A stretch of 64,000 bases of DNA from Craspedostauros australis (GCA_026770025.1 JAMXDE010000064.1:62001-126000), one strand, 5' to 3'; positions 1-11,954 are shown, counted from the stretch's first letter. The notes: generated from the letters alone by a model not told the origin. Numbers and translations are program-made.

Positions 1-2317
1 TGACTTCAAAGGAGCTGGGTTCATGCGACTGTCCGTGGCTTCGTTTTCTCTTCGTCATGTGCTGCTTCTCTTGATATTTGGTCAGGAATGCGTTGACATC
101 GTCGTTGGGTTGATGATAGGCTTCGGAATGGAAGTACGCCGGCAGCAGGGTGATCATGGTGCAGAGGTGGATCAAGTTGGAGGCATCATGGCTGTTGAAT
201 CGATCCTCCCGCATGAGAGATTGAAATAACTCCTTGGCATTCCTGCGAGCACGAGCAGGCGCCTCCTTACCGTCTGGAGGCACTTCCTTCTTTGAAAATT
301 GCTGCAGGATCGAATCGACTTGCTGGAGTATGTCGTCATTCCACTTCCATGAAACGCTGGTATGTAATGTTGCGACGTTGCATTTGAGGATACGCTTGGC
401 GTCCTCATCGAGCATGGGGTAGAACCGTGTCTCCTCCTTTTTAGTCTTCAGTCTCGCTTTCCAACGATACATCGAGTTCTTGTTCTCTGCAGGTTGACAG
501 CACAGCTCACCGAACACTTTCAGAATGTTGGGCCCCCCAATGGACGAATGTGCTCTCACCACAAAGATGACGCATTCCAGAATCTGCTGTCTTGTGCATC
601 GATAGCCGAATGCTCTCCTGAGGTAGAATACGAACCGAATTATCGTATCTGCGTAGATGCTGAGACCGAAGCAGTTAGACACTGCCGCCAGCCGCTTTGC
701 TATCCTGAGCTTGATGGAGACTTTCACCAGTTGATGATTCTTCAGCATGTTCCGGAAGAAGGACGGATCGGTCAGCAATTCTGTATCCTTCCAGCTATCA
801 TCCATGCAGTCTCCTCGAAACATTTGAAATGGAACACTCTTGCGTTCATTGTCCGTCTTCAGCTGTTTGCATCGCAACCCAACGATGTGTCTTGTGTACA
901 GTATGAGCATCATCGGGACGCAAGATGTGCACCACACAGCTTTCCTCGCTGCTTCCATCGATACCGGTGTGACGGCGGTCCGTCCGGATTTTGTGAAGTC
1001 CGCTAAGATCGATGTGCTGATGACCCAATCGTAACCCTCCCGAGCGTCGTTGTAGGTGTCGAGATGGACGTCAGTGGCTGCTGGTCCGACGATGACAGCA
1101 ATGCCCTCGACGCGAAAGTATTTGCTGTTGCTGTTGCTGTTGTTGTTGTGGCTGTTGCTCTCTCCACGTCCAAGACCCGCTGCAAAGAGATCCCAAAATA
1201 TTTGGCGTTCGGCGGTCGGTGGGAGGAAGAGACGAGACCCGGTGTCGTTCGTAGCAACTGTCGTCGGGCTGATGGAATCGCACCTTTGGCGCAAAGTCTC
1301 CAATTTCTGGATAGAAAAGCATTCTGATTCGATGCCTTTCACAAGAGCACAGGTGATATCAAAGAGGCAGCCGCCGAGCTCAGGGCTGAGCTTGGACGTC
1401 TTCGACATGAGGCCTGGCATCGTCATTCCGCGATGGGACCACCAGCTTGTCGCCTGGACATGCGTGATTCCCACATTGAAGCTGTGAAGGTTCCGTGAAT
1501 CGTCACGCTCTCCCAGTTGGAGTATTTCTACCACATGTTTCCTCAGCATATCCTCCATCATGGCGGATACTTCATCCACCAACTTTCCCTTGTTGCTTAC
1601 CATGGGCCTGAATGGGTTCTTGGAGCTGAGGCTGCAGTTTTGATCGGGGAGTATGGTTTTGATTTTGGGCATGTTTGTGTGGTTTCCTGGATTCCAACAC
1701 TTCTTCAGGTTCATCTGGCCTCTGTGTCCCAGCGCACCATGAAACGTGCTATGGAGAGCACGGAAGAGGCAGATCTGTGCCTTGCTCCTCCTGATAATGA
1801 AAACTCGGTTCCCAATTGGTGCATGATGGTGGTTGATCGAGATGAGTTGGGTTGTTGCGGCTTCCGCTGTGGAAAGATCTGCTTTCCGAGGTGGCAACAG
1901 CACCAATCCCCATTGCTCAGTGTCCTTCACATACATTGGAGCTGATTCACAGTCATGAAGCAAGTCCCAGAATTCGGCGTTTGATCTCGCCGCTTCTTCA
2001 CGTGGTGCGGTTGGCGGAGGCAAAGGTTTTGAATTTGCTACAGCACCTCCATTGCCGCCATTGTCGCCGCTCGTGACACGAAACAGCTGTAGCAAGGCTT
2101 TCTTTCTGAGTGCTCCTGCATCGAATATTGGGATCATCTTGGTTGTTTCATCGTACTGTGGCTGCCAGGAGGGTATCAACTTTTTCTTTGCCCTTGCCTT
2201 CGTCTTTGCCTTTGACTTTGGCGTTGTTGCAGTTGCTGGCTTGTGGTTGTACTTGGACTTGGACTTGGTCTTGAACTTGGTCTTGAACTTGGACTTATAC
2301 CTTGGAACGTACGTCAT
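1..2317 (-). CDS. Unrecognised long protein, C-terminus beyond window
   Basis: The minus strand is open without a stop from 2473 down to position 1. The first in-frame ATG is at 2315-2317, giving at least 772 residues with the C-terminus outside the window. The N-terminus (about residues 1-45) is very basic, made of repeated Lys-Ser-Lys / Lys-Phe-Lys-Thr units. A Gly/Asn-rich linker and a Pro-rich stretch follow. The central part looks globular, with a Cys/His patch HRGQMNLKKCWNPGNH near residue 220, a short Asn/Ser repeat (NNNSNSNS, about residue 398), and aliphatic helices beyond it. I do not recognise the family. The long open frame argues for a real gene, but the neighbourhood is transposon-rich, so an element-encoded protein is possible. 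A solo LTR lies about 660 bp upstream of the ATG in the same orientation, which could be coincidence or could supply a promoter. Confidence 0.6.
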   Translation of the reverse strand, partial: MTYVPRYKSKFKTKFKTKSKSKYNHKPATATTPKSKAKTKARAKKKLIPSWQPQYDETTKMIPIFDAGALRKKALLQLFRVTSGDNGGNGGAVANSKPLPPPTAPREEAARSNAEFWDLLHDCESAPMYVKDTEQWGLVLLPPRKADLSTAEAATTQLISINHHHAPIGNRVFIIRRSKAQICLFRALHSTFHGALGHRGQMNLKKCWNPGNHTNMPKIKTILPDQNCSLSSKNPFRPMVSNKGKLVDEVSAMMEDMLRKHVVEILQLGERDDSRNLHSFNVGITHVQATSWWSHRGMTMPGLMSKTSKLSPELGGCLFDITCALVKGIESECFSIQKLETLRQRCDSISPTTVATNDTGSRLFLPPTAERQIFWDLFAAGLGRGESNSHNNNSNSNSKYFRVEGIAVIVGPAATDVHLDTYNDAREGYDWVISTSILADFTKSGRTAVTPVSMEAARKAVWCTSCVPMMLILYTRHIVGLRCKQLKTDNERKSVPFQMFRGDCMDDSWKDTELLTDPSFFRNMLKNHQLVKVSIKLRIAKRLAAVSNCFGLSIYADTIIRFVFYLRRAFGYRCTRQQILECVIFVVRAHSSIGGPNILKVFGELCCQPAENKNSMYRWKARLKTKKEETRFYPMLDEDAKRILKCNVATLHTSVSWKWNDDILQQVDSILQQFSKKEVPPDGKEAPARARRNAKELFQSLMREDRFNSHDASNLIHLCTMITLLPAYFHSEAYHQPNDDVNAFLTKYQEKQHMTKRKRSHGQSHEPSSFEV

Positions 2318-2980
2318 GTTGAATGCCCTGTCTCGTCCCAGCAGCTTGTGTGGTTGGTGTGATACGACTACTTGTACTCGATGTATCCTCCTTCGTTTGG
2401 TGTTGTGGGGCGTTTCCGGTCGGTTGATGTCGTTTTTGTGGCCAGCTGGGCTTGTGAGGCTGCGAGACAGGTGTCACTCCAATCGGAACGGCAGCGTCTG
2501 TCCGCCAGTACGAGCATCCCCACGCACAAAACAGTGGGTTCCTCCAGATCCTCGTTCTCGAGCCATTCTGGAACTCCCTCTATGGAGTTTTGGGCACTTT
2601 TTGTTCCTTGTCTGCCTTGTCATTGGGAGAAGCGGTGATTGTGTGTTCAGATCTATTTCGTGTTTTCTCGTTCCGAGCCGTCTTCTACATCACACAGAAC
2701 GGATACTGTGTTGTGAAACACCAATCACAAAACATTGTGGAACTTCGTCACCTACTCTACGTTTCGTTCTGGTGGGATGGTTGTGTGCGTTTTGTCCTTG
2801 CAAAGTGCTTTGTGGAAAGGGCCTTGTGTACAACTACATTTGGTATCATTCCAGGTAATCTCCATGTCCCCCAACACCAAAGGCCTGCTGACAACACCAA
2901 ACTCAACACAACAAGACGACAATGGAGAACACAACAAGACTCCTCGAGGGCCACCAAACAGGAGCCCAATGCAACATCCA

Positions 2981-3780
2981 TGATTGGAAGCCTACGATCA
3001 TGGAAGACAGTGTTGGTTGATAGTCATTCTGTTTGCTATTTCAATACGTTGGCACTCCGATTCTCTCAGTGTCCGTTCTCTTGCCCAATGCTCTTGGCAC
3101 ATCTCTCTGTTTTGTAGATTGGTCTCCAACTATGAGTCAGTATGCAAGATGCTCTCTTGCTGCTATTGTATTCTCTCTCTCTCTCTCTCTCTCTCTCAAT
3201 ATTCCATGTTCATGTTCCATGACACTTCCATGTTCAATGTGTACTCTGCACTCAACACTCCGTTTGTTCACTACTGGTTCCTACTCCATGAGTACTTACC
3301 ACTTCAACTCCTCTTCCTGTATCCATGATCTCGATGTCCTTCGGTCATCAAATCTTCACCTTCTGCTTCTGACATGAAGACAGATGTCAATGTGGTGACA
3401 TGATGACATCCCATCAACGTCAGTAGGCATTCTTCTGCTCTCCAGATGTCACGTTCCATCAATGATGCGATGGTCTGTCAGATGATATCATCATCTGGGG
3501 TTTAGTTGGGAGGTACCTTGAGCTTTGCTTGATACCATACATTTCCATTGGTGGATGGACGGACGATATTCCTGATTCTCTCAGAAATCGTTGATTGCAA
3601 ATTTCCTCCAGAAATTCTGCTCATTTTTGTGTGGTCCATTTCCACTGTGATTCCGACAAATCACAGTATCCTATTGACAAGAATATAGTTGTACCGTCCA
3701 AACATGTATAAGAGAATAACGGGTGGACGATGCACATATACATGTCAAGATGTACATGTACACACATGTACATCTTGACA
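2981..3780 (-). mobile_element. Solo LTR of the copia family at 18.7-26.6 kb
   Basis: Read on the minus strand, this 800-bp segment aligns end to end with the 775-bp LTRs at 18697 and 25808, at about 80% by eye. Shared landmarks include TTTCTGGAGGAAATTTGCAA, the CGATTTCTGAGAGAATCAG block, a (GA)n tract and a late TCATAGT(C/T)GGAGACC block. It begins TG and ends CA and is flanked by a perfect 6-bp target duplication CATCCA (2975-2980 and 3781-3786). No internal coding region remains, so it is a solo LTR formed by LTR-LTR recombination. Its 5' terminal 38 nt (plus 3743-3780) form a near-perfect 17-bp-stem hairpin. Confidence 0.9.
3176..3198. repeat. (CT)n microsatellite inside the solo LTR
   Basis: A pure CT run. 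The corresponding (GA)n tract is present but shorter in the two intact LTRs (about 19239 and 26350), so it is an inherited part of the LTR that has changed length. Confidence 0.85.
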
Positions 3781-4082
3781 CATCCAAAGACACAAGCAGA
3801 ACCGACATGGAGATCTTGGTGAATGGGCAAAAGGGGGATGGATATCATAATGGTTGATTTGGGTCCATGACAGGGCAAGAAGCGAAGGATACAATTTGAA
3901 TGCAAATCTGCTCATTGGATATGGTCTCCACATGGAATACACAAGTCATTCCAACAACTATGGATGGGCAAGACGCATCCAAGAGGATACGGCGAAGGTA
4001 CCCACGAAGTCTGAAGCTTGGGGATGGTCTGGAAGGTGTCAACGGAAAGAAAGAAGTGGAGGGCAGGATTTTTTGGTGAGTC

Positions 4083-4619
4083 GTGGCACACACATCACAC
4101 CTGACTTCAGCGGTGATGGTAGGCATGGACAAGTCACCCAAGTTGCCAAGCCACTCATACGAGATGTGTTCAGAACGAACTCAATATGATCATGGCAAAG
4201 TCTTCTCCATGGATATTGTCTGGAAGTGGCTGCACCCAAGAATGCATACCAACCGGTTGTTTCTCGTCGTCGCAATAGCAGCACAGTGGCTTCATCGCAC
4301 AGAGGTGCACCTTCAGAGGCACGAATGCCCAACGAATTCTAGATGCATCAGTGTGTCACCGGGGAATGTGGGAATGCACGAGGGTCACATCGAGGGGCTG
4401 CAAGGGTCATACAAACGATGTACGGATCCAACTATGCACATCATCCGCATCAACATGATTTTTGAAATTTGTGGGTTTCCCTCCAAGGAGGCTTTGGGGT
4501 ATGCAATGTTGATATCCATGAAGAATCTCAACGGAGTGGGTATATCAGGAGTGTACAGAGCCAATGTGATGGACAGATTGAAGAAATGGCAGGACTATGA
4601 GGATGATCATGGGTGCTGA
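4083..4619 (+). pseudogene. Degenerate ORF within repeat unit A
   Basis: A 178-codon frame opens with GTG (no ATG at its start; the first ATG is about 11 codons in) and ends in Asp-Asp-His-Gly-Cys then TGA. The paralogous stretch in unit B (14110-14739, minus) preserves the same protein in two different frames. Matching blocks are SPKLPSHSYEMCSE / SPKSPSHSYEMCSE and ISVSPGNVGMHEGH / ISVSPENVGTHEGH. No known family is recognised. The split frames in B and lack of a good start in A suggest a remnant gene rather than a working one, although conservation of the termination codon hints that it was once translated. Confidence 0.35.
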
Positions 4620-4739
4620 AAGAGGGCAGCTCGGTGGCATCCAGAATAATTTTTATCCACCACACCACGGACAGCAAGCCAAAAGCGATGTTACAATAAA
4701 GTTCACATAAATTCACTTCGATATTCGGGATCACTGGTA

Positions 4740-7700
4740 GTAGTAGTCAGGGGGGTCTGGATGTCCTGCTTTGCTATAATGTTAAATGATGTGTTGTTGA
4801 CATATAGCATCATATACAGATATACAGATGTATGGATGGTTTTGAGTGTGCTCGAGACTAGTCTATTCCACGCAACTAACTGATCATGCACAAAACTCCC
4901 CGATTAGTGTTATCGTTCGGTAGTTTCTGTGATCTGCAGGATCGTATTCACAAGCTGTACTCCATGGTATCATATTTATTGCATGGTGACAAATAATAGA
5001 ATATAAGTACTTTGTTACAAAAATGTTATGACGTCATGGAATGGTCGGTCATACATACCCTCGTCCGAATCGAATGGTGTGGGTGCAACAGTCATACAAT
5101 TGAAGTACATTCTGTAGCGGAGTACTTGACATCATCAAATCAACAACAAGTCGTATCCACCTGACAAGCAATAATAGATCATACCAACATTCGTCTGCTC
5201 TCTCTATTGAGCCATTCACGCACTCGCACCGTGCATGCCCTCGAAAGAGGCGATGTCCAGATACTCGGATCCTCAGATGCTCATTTACAACGATTCAGAA
5301 TCATGACAAAGCACACACAATATTGAACCAAAGCATCAAACCACGACGAGTATTGGATGCAACAGCAGTGTCCAGTGCACTCTAAACAGACGAAAGGCAA
5401 TGAAGGAAATCTAACGCAGCATGTAGATATCGTCAATCCAGCCACAGAATTCGAACACCAGATTCAAATGCAACCACAACGCATGGGACAGAATGCCAAA
5501 CAAAACAACGACCCTGTCGCTTCGCTGTAAACAGAGGTGGTCTGCACCAACCGGCCACATCTCCAAATTCGTCTCCCTTCTCCACACGAAGCTAAACGTC
5601 CAGGAACACGTTCGATAGTATATCACCATGGAAAGGAAAATCCTTGCATTCACCCTCCCACCAACCATGCTGACTATGCCACATCGAACAAAGCCGAAAC
5701 AACAACTTTGTTTGAGTCCACCACTGACATTCGCTTTGCAACATCCAACAAACCATGCCATCAGTAAAACAAACGAAATAGAACCACGAAACAGTCATGG
5801 CGCGTGGAGAAACACTGACGAATCAACAAATCAACTCGTCACTGTGGATTGTTTCCATAGTAGTCCTTCGTTCGCAACTATTGTCATACGTGACATGAAA
5901 AGCAACAGCTGAAATAAAACGATGAAACAACTCATGACGCTGGAAGCACGAATACCCAGTTTTCGCTGAATCCAGGAGACCTACCCGAATGCTTGGAATA
6001 GATTCTCTCCTCCACAACTTTCAAACTGAATCATAAGTGGCAAGCGAGACAACCCACACCGAGTCTACGCCCCGTTCCACATCACCACTGATACTTAGTT
6101 TGCTTCGTTTGATCTGATTTCTTGTGCACAGAGTTATTGAAACCTCACAGCTTGTGAATTCACGTGACATCGAAAACACACAAGCAAAAATTGAGTGAGA
6201 TTCACTAAATGATCGAAAGCGAACGCATCGAAATAATGTACAATTGCCTTCAAACCAAGAGCTATGGATTGAAGAGTGCGCTTTAGGAAAATCGCCTGAC
6301 GGCAACAAATCAGAATATAAGATGTTGTTTCGCACGAACTTTCTTATTGTCTCGAAAATCTGTGTTCGATTCGTGAAATGATGGACACCAACAACGAATG
6401 CGTGGGGCAATTGTTGATCAGTGATAGATCGTGGTCTCGAGAATTCTTCCGGATGATACACGTTTTGGCCGGAACCAATTATATGATTGTTCACTCTCGA
6501 CGTCCGACAATCTTATTGTTTCTCTCAATAGGCCTCAACTGAAATCGTGATCCGAGGTTGTAGCTATCATATCTGTTCATGCAAAATTGTATTCTTGAAC
6601 CAACACTGCACATAGAATGTTGATGTCGTAACGTAGAGTGCTTGCCATTTTCACGAATTTGCTTCGTCGCCCAATGTCGGATGGCAAATCATATACAGCG
6701 CAAGCAATCGCATCTCACTATTCAACAAGAACGCAAGACCTTTCTCATTGGAAGAACACTTCACAAATTTTGTTTGCAATTGGATTCACACGGGCTTGAT
6801 GTGGACCATCTTTCCGCCCTGCGTATTGCAAGACCATGGCTTGCACACAGTTCATTTGAGAATTTCTTTTCTCCATTTCAAATCCAGCTCACACAATACC
6901 GATGTGGAAAATAGTGTAACTTCCACTTTATCTTGGACACGAAAACAGGTAGGCAGGACATGAATGCTCTCTACTTGTGAGACCACAAATCCGCTTTGCT
7001 GCATCTAAGTCAACCGCCACACGTGCTGGTTTGATTTTGAGAATGTCGACAAGCTGCCTGGAAATTTAACCGTGCATTGGCAACTTTCGGTTGAACCGAA
7101 TGGCATATCTGATTTCTTGGCTGCGTTCACAGGGCCTGGCCAAAGAAATTCGAAGTCTCCTTCGGGATGTAATAAATCCTCTTGGATGACAATAAGAATA
7201 AAGTAATGTTGGTTCAGTCCAATGAGCAAATTGCATTGCACAATTCTGTTCACAATCTCGGCGAGGTAGTTTCCAGGCAACCTCAAAACTTGATTCTCGT
7301 CATCCGATCCTATCCAATCACCTTGTCGATTGTCGATGGGTAGAGACTTCGAGTGTGGTAGGCGAACGAAGAAAGGGTACGCCATGATGCAACTGTAGTT
7401 CGATACTTGTGCGGGGATCACGCTTTCTTGAGGGTAAACTGAAATGATCAACGAACTCAATGAGAGCAATCGTTGGCGTACATGAGCGCGCTTTGGATGT
7501 ACATAGTTTCTTCATAGTGAGGAAGTCAGGGCTTGCGAAGCCTCATGGATGATTGACAAAGAAATTAATATGGCGGAAGGAGAGCTGTACTCATGACAAT
7601 CATCGAAACAATGGTTTCCGCGACACCGATGTGGAAAAAGAAACCCATTGTAATTGTGCAAGGCATCCATGCAACATGCAAAATGTTGGAAAAGTGATTG

Positions 7701-9600
7701 CTGTATGTGACTTGCGTATCTGCGTCAAGGGAACAGATGCATTGATTGTCGATCGACTTCAGTGAAGGGAAAAGAACATGTTGATTGAATGGGTACGGTT
7801 CCATGATTGGAGGCTTCATGATCATTATGTTCCACGATTCACGACATAAGCGAGCCCACGTGCAAGCAAATCAAATCAACAACAGGTACGTACCTGCAGC
7901 TGGAAAGACCGTAATCCGGTCGAGCGCACAATCGCCATATGAATGCGATAGCGTCTATGAACAAAATGGTGTAGGTGCAAAAATCTTACTTCGAAACTGT
8001 ACTGTCGTGGTACCTGACTGGCGGAATATTCTTGTGCTTAAATATGAAGTGGGAAGAACAAAGTGCTGTAACACCACTTCTTGACTTGCGTCAAGAAGAG
8101 TGAATGATCCCTCCCAAATGAAAAAGTGAGTATCTTGCATTGCGAAGGGCCACTCTAACCGGGAGAGGAGATCCCTCCGGCCAGGAATATTTGCTAAATC
8201 AGTAGCAAAGGCTGGCACGTGGATCGGTTTTCAGCCACTCTGTGAGAAATGAAAAAGAGCGAACCAATTGCGCGGAAGCAGATCACGTCCAATTCCGGAT
8301 ATTACTTCCTTTGGCAAAATAGCGAATGATGCCAGCGTTGTGCTGTCAACATTGTCGAGACGAACCGCCTTCTACGTGCACACAGGATTTTCTTTCGTTC
8401 CACATCTTGCATGGTCTTTCACTTCTCAAAACCATGGTTCCAAAGATCGTTGAGCATCTCCTTAAGTATGTCTTGTTTTGGAGCTAACACTTGAATGTGG
8501 AAATACCACCTTGGCAAAGTGGAAATGACAGAACGACTAATTCACGCGGAGATACGTTCGGAGTAGCTCTGAATACGTTACCGATCGAGTGATCGTGGCG
8601 TTGTAGAAAGTGTAATGATAGGATCCACAATATTGGAAGACGACGAGAATGTATGGACGCGATTTCTGCGTGACCTCACTTTCACTTTGCACGGTTCGAA
8701 GTTCCATGTGGCTTGTATCTCTGCTGGTGGACTAGAAAAACGGAATGACCTCGTTTTGCATCCAACAACACTGTGTCGGAGTTGTGGATTCTGATCCATG
8801 GAATGCTTCCAGCCTGTCAAGAAGACCTTGTTGCAACACCATGGAAACTGAATTGAGCTGGAGATTTGGTTGCTGCTGTCGAAACGCGCAGCTGTGATGA
8901 TGGCACAATTGTCTAAACTAAATGAAGGGAGGAAGGTGTCACCTACATGCACAAGAGCTGCTGCCATGTTTTGCTTGTGACTGAATACAGGTGGTTCCCC
9001 ATTTCGCCAATTCTAGCGCCTGCAAGAAGGAAAAATTGTTTTCTTGTAGGCAACACGTGTCCTCGACTGCTCGAAGTTGGTTGCTTCACGATTATTGTTC
9101 TTTGGTCAGAAGAATTTCGTGCATAAATGAAGCATTGTGTTATCGACTGAGATGATTCAGAATCTGTATTTTTTCGAGTTGTTCGGTTTCATGTTGAACT
9201 CAGGGAACTTTGTTTGTTCATCGACATCGAGAATTGAGGATCGAGTTGATAGTCGTTTGATGATGTCGTTTGGAAGAATTGCACCGTAAACACATGACCT
9301 TGTCACAGTCGACATACTTGCGTGAACGCCCCACACGTGTGGCTTTTGGAATGCGTATCGTGTCACGCACGTGTCGCGGTTTACACCTTGATGTTGCTTT
9401 TGTGTTCATGCAAAATGTGTTGTCATCAAACTGTGCTGGACAAGTCGCGTGCATAATGCCTTGTCTTCATTTCGATGATCACTGTGGCGGAGCGATGCTG
9501 TGTGCTCACAATATCCATAGCGGGGCACACAAGATTGGAACCACCAAAGTGACAAACGAGAGCTGACGGAAAGCAGGACTACCATACGCATGTGCTCTGT
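4740..9600. other. Gene-poor, AT-richer spacer with only short ORFs
   Basis: No recognisable gene. The longest frames are 157 codons (minus 6021-6494), 154 codons (minus 7005-7469) and 129 codons (minus 8578-8967). None has a recognisable domain, and frames of this length arise by chance at this base composition. Several minus-strand stretches (for example minus 7955-8218) look moderately protein-like, so a decayed minus-strand gene cannot be excluded. No convincing splice-joined model was found. Confidence 0.5.
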
Positions 9601-9665
9601 CACACCGACCGCGCGCAGGAGAGAACATAATGCTCGCAGAAACCAAAACTCCAGACCATTGCACG

Positions 9666-9921
9666 ATGAAGTTCGTTACCATTTCCATGGCACTCGCAGC
9701 GATGTATGGGTTCTGTGCACGGCCCATCTTTGGTTGGAGGCAAGGGCATCACCCACACGTGGACTGCCACCAAGCCCAAGACCATGTGCGGCACCGTGGG
9801 TCCAGTGACACTCTTTGATTTTGGCATGGCATCTTCGCAGATCGCTGGCATCTTTGGAGAGCGGTCTTCAAGCGGGAGCAACTATGGAGGATACGACCAC
9901 AATGGAAGTCAAAGAATATGA
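9666..9921 (+). pseudogene. Possible frameshifted secreted-protein fragment
   Basis: An ATG at 9666 begins Met-Lys-Phe-Val-Thr-Ile-Ser followed by an Ala-rich hydrophobic run ending in Gly-Phe-Cys-Ala, which resembles a signal peptide. The frame then becomes His/Gln-rich and stops at 9818. The neighbouring frame from about 9706 continues plausibly (GGKGITHTW, KTMCGTVGPVTLFDFG, IAGIFGERSS) to a stop at 9921. A one-base shift near 9715-9725 would join a signal peptide to this chain. It could equally be an unrecognised intron or chance. No family is recognised. Confidence 0.25.
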
Positions 9922-10329
9922 CGTCATGCCCTCGTCACGCGAAATCACGCAGTTTCGGCATTCAATACGGCGACCATACAAGTCGTGGCTTGTTCTCTCT
10001 CTCTCTGCTTGTCCATCCTATCTGCGCAGACTGTCAAACCGTACTGGTTTGTATTGTATTGAACCATGGCATGCCACAATCTTGAAACAATGATGCTTCG
10101 ATTGCTTCACACGCACCCATTCTTGAACTGCAATGGCAAATGTCGTCGCCATGTGACACTGTGGAATGCGTTATCATGCCCCCAATGCAATTCTTCTTGT
10201 TGGGCACGCCATCTTTCTCACTTTCCGCTCCTCCATTCAACCGTACCATACGAAAAATGGAATCCGCACATGGAAAATGTGGTGGCTCAACGGCTTGTGT
10301 TGACCAAGATGACCCCATCAACTGTCTGG

Positions 10330-10800
10330 CATTGAGTGCTTGCAGACTGGTTAGAGATGATGTGGAAAGACACCAAGGTGTTGGTGAAAGGACGGCCAGA
10401 TAGCTCAAGCACACAGTTCAAGGACCAACCTCCGTTGGGGCTGAGGCAGGCACCTGCCTAGAGGTAGAGCGTGCTGGGGTCGTGTGGAAGGTCGCTGCAA
10501 AGTTTGCAGGTGGTTGGGTCAATGGACCCAACTTCAAGTGTCTTGACAACCTTGTCACCATGTTGTGTGTCAAGAAGGAAAACGCTATTGTTTGTTGTAG
10601 TATCAACAGAAAGCAATCATAGCTGTGTTGTGACAAGCACCCCCTCGACCTGATTACGGTGGTGGTAGGGCTTTTGGCCTGCAAAGTAGGCATCTGCAGG
10701 GTTCCATACGTACATGATGAGAGAGGGGCAGCCACCCATACTCCAAGCGCACAAGGTGGGGTCAGCATTGGTGTTGCCAACACACTGGCTGATAGAACAA
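10330..10800 (-). pseudogene. Possible decayed coding stretch with in-frame stops
   Basis: Read on the minus strand from about 10800 to 10330, one frame gives a continuous, cysteine-rich, protein-like chain. Pieces include QCVGNTNADPTLCAW, PSLIMYVWNPADAYFAGQ, DTQHGDKVVKTLEVGSIDP and ACLSPNGGWSLNC, with FTNTLVSFHIISN near the end. It is broken only by stop codons: TGA after Thr-Thr-Gln-Leu and TAG after Ser-Thr-Leu-Tyr-Leu. No frameshift is needed to read across them. This suggests a pseudogene of a secreted or cysteine-rich protein. The family is not recognised, and selection on the frame has not been tested. Confidence 0.3.
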
Positions 10801-11039
10801 GGAAGAATACAAGGGGAACTTACTGAATGCCGAAGGGTGATCAATCCGTGGTAGTGCATTAGGTGTACGAGTTTGTGGTGTGATTGCAGGCCTTACTCTT
10901 GTAGAGCTGATATGAATCCCAACGAGACTGTTGACTTCATTGAGAGCAGTGTGATGAGCATCATCCATTATAGTTGGATCTGCATCATCTCTATTAGTAG
11001 TAGTATAGTGGAGCGTTGGGTCTCCTACGTGCAATAATC

Positions 11040-11954
11040 ACGGTGCCGATGTAACCATTCGAGAGAGGAGACATCAATTTCGTGATGATCGGAGAGAGTG
11101 TTTTGTTGTTCACTCTCTTCCGATCGCTTTTGGGGAATGATGTTCATTCAACGGTCTTTTACGAGTATGACAGTAGTGGATGGAGGCGTGAAACAAGATC
11201 GGAGCTTGGACTTTCGTTTCAAACAGAGCGACAGGTTCCACCAGAACCAATGGAAAACGTTGAAACATGATTGGGAGTCACATCGACTACTTTGACTCCA
11301 CTGACTGTGGAATTTGTCGGAGAATAACGCTTACAACGCCAAAACGTTTGAAAAGCGAACTCCAAATACAGCTGCTCGATCGTCTTCGATGGAAGCGGCG
11401 AAAGCAGCGAAAGAATTGACCTCTCGCGCTTGTTGTGCTTTGACAGACGTCCAAACAGGCATTGATCTTCTTCGATGGTCTTCCTCGTAGTCGTATCAGT
11501 CGAAGAATCTCGTTTTCAACGATGTCACAGAAGAGAACTCTGTTGTGGTGCTTCTTTCTTGCTGTCCGTTTGCATCTTCGTGATGGATGAGAACGGAAGG
11601 ATCCGAACTCCACGAACCAGAGAGAGGTGCGATCAACAGAAGGTTCCGCCCACGTGAACCAGGGGGGTGCGATCAAGAGAAGTATCCAAACTCCACGAAC
11701 CAGAGAGGAAGACCATGCGAACAAGACAACAACACACACCACTCAACCCCATACTCGAGCACATTAACGGCAGACATCGAATTGCCACTCATACTCATCA
11801 CACAGCGTATGGTACTCATACTCATACTCATACAAGCTGTTGCATACACAAACATCGATATCTCTGCCAAGGGTAACTCGAGCTACACTCTTCCTCGACA
11901 GCCAATCCAACGCCAATCGTCCAACGTCCAACGTCCAGCAACCATCCTCCCGAA
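11040..11954. other. Upstream region of the ankyrin gene; short imperfect tandem duplication
   Basis: No gene is supported. Around 11600-11710 there is an imperfect duplication of a block containing CTCCACGAACCAGAGAG and GGGTGCGATCAA. Between 11785 and 11835 several ACTCATACTCATAC units form a short microsatellite. The ankyrin-protein ATG follows at 11955. Confidence 0.45.

Larger units (their letters stand above)
2840..4735 (+). repeat. Repeat unit A (paralogue of unit B), split by solo LTR
   Basis: Segments 2840-2980 and 3787-4735 together match the reverse complement of about 13990-15110 (unit B) along their whole length, at roughly 75% by eye. The match includes the 3' tail around AATAAAGTTCA at about 4695 and the following TTCGATATTC. 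A frame ending at 4619 is partly conserved between the copies: shared pieces are SHSYEMCSE, SVSP.NVG.HEGH, LQGSY and a common C-terminal DDHGC followed by TGA. The copies differ by indels that break the frame between these pieces. It is either a decayed gene family or a non-autonomous element with a poly(A) signal. The solo LTR at 2981-3780 is absent from unit B, so it inserted after the duplication. Confidence 0.6.

Noticed and set aside
10800-10840. A 35-nt GTAAGT...ATCAG intron on the minus strand
   Set aside because: Good-looking ends but shorter than introns are normally known to be, and it sits in an unsupported gene.
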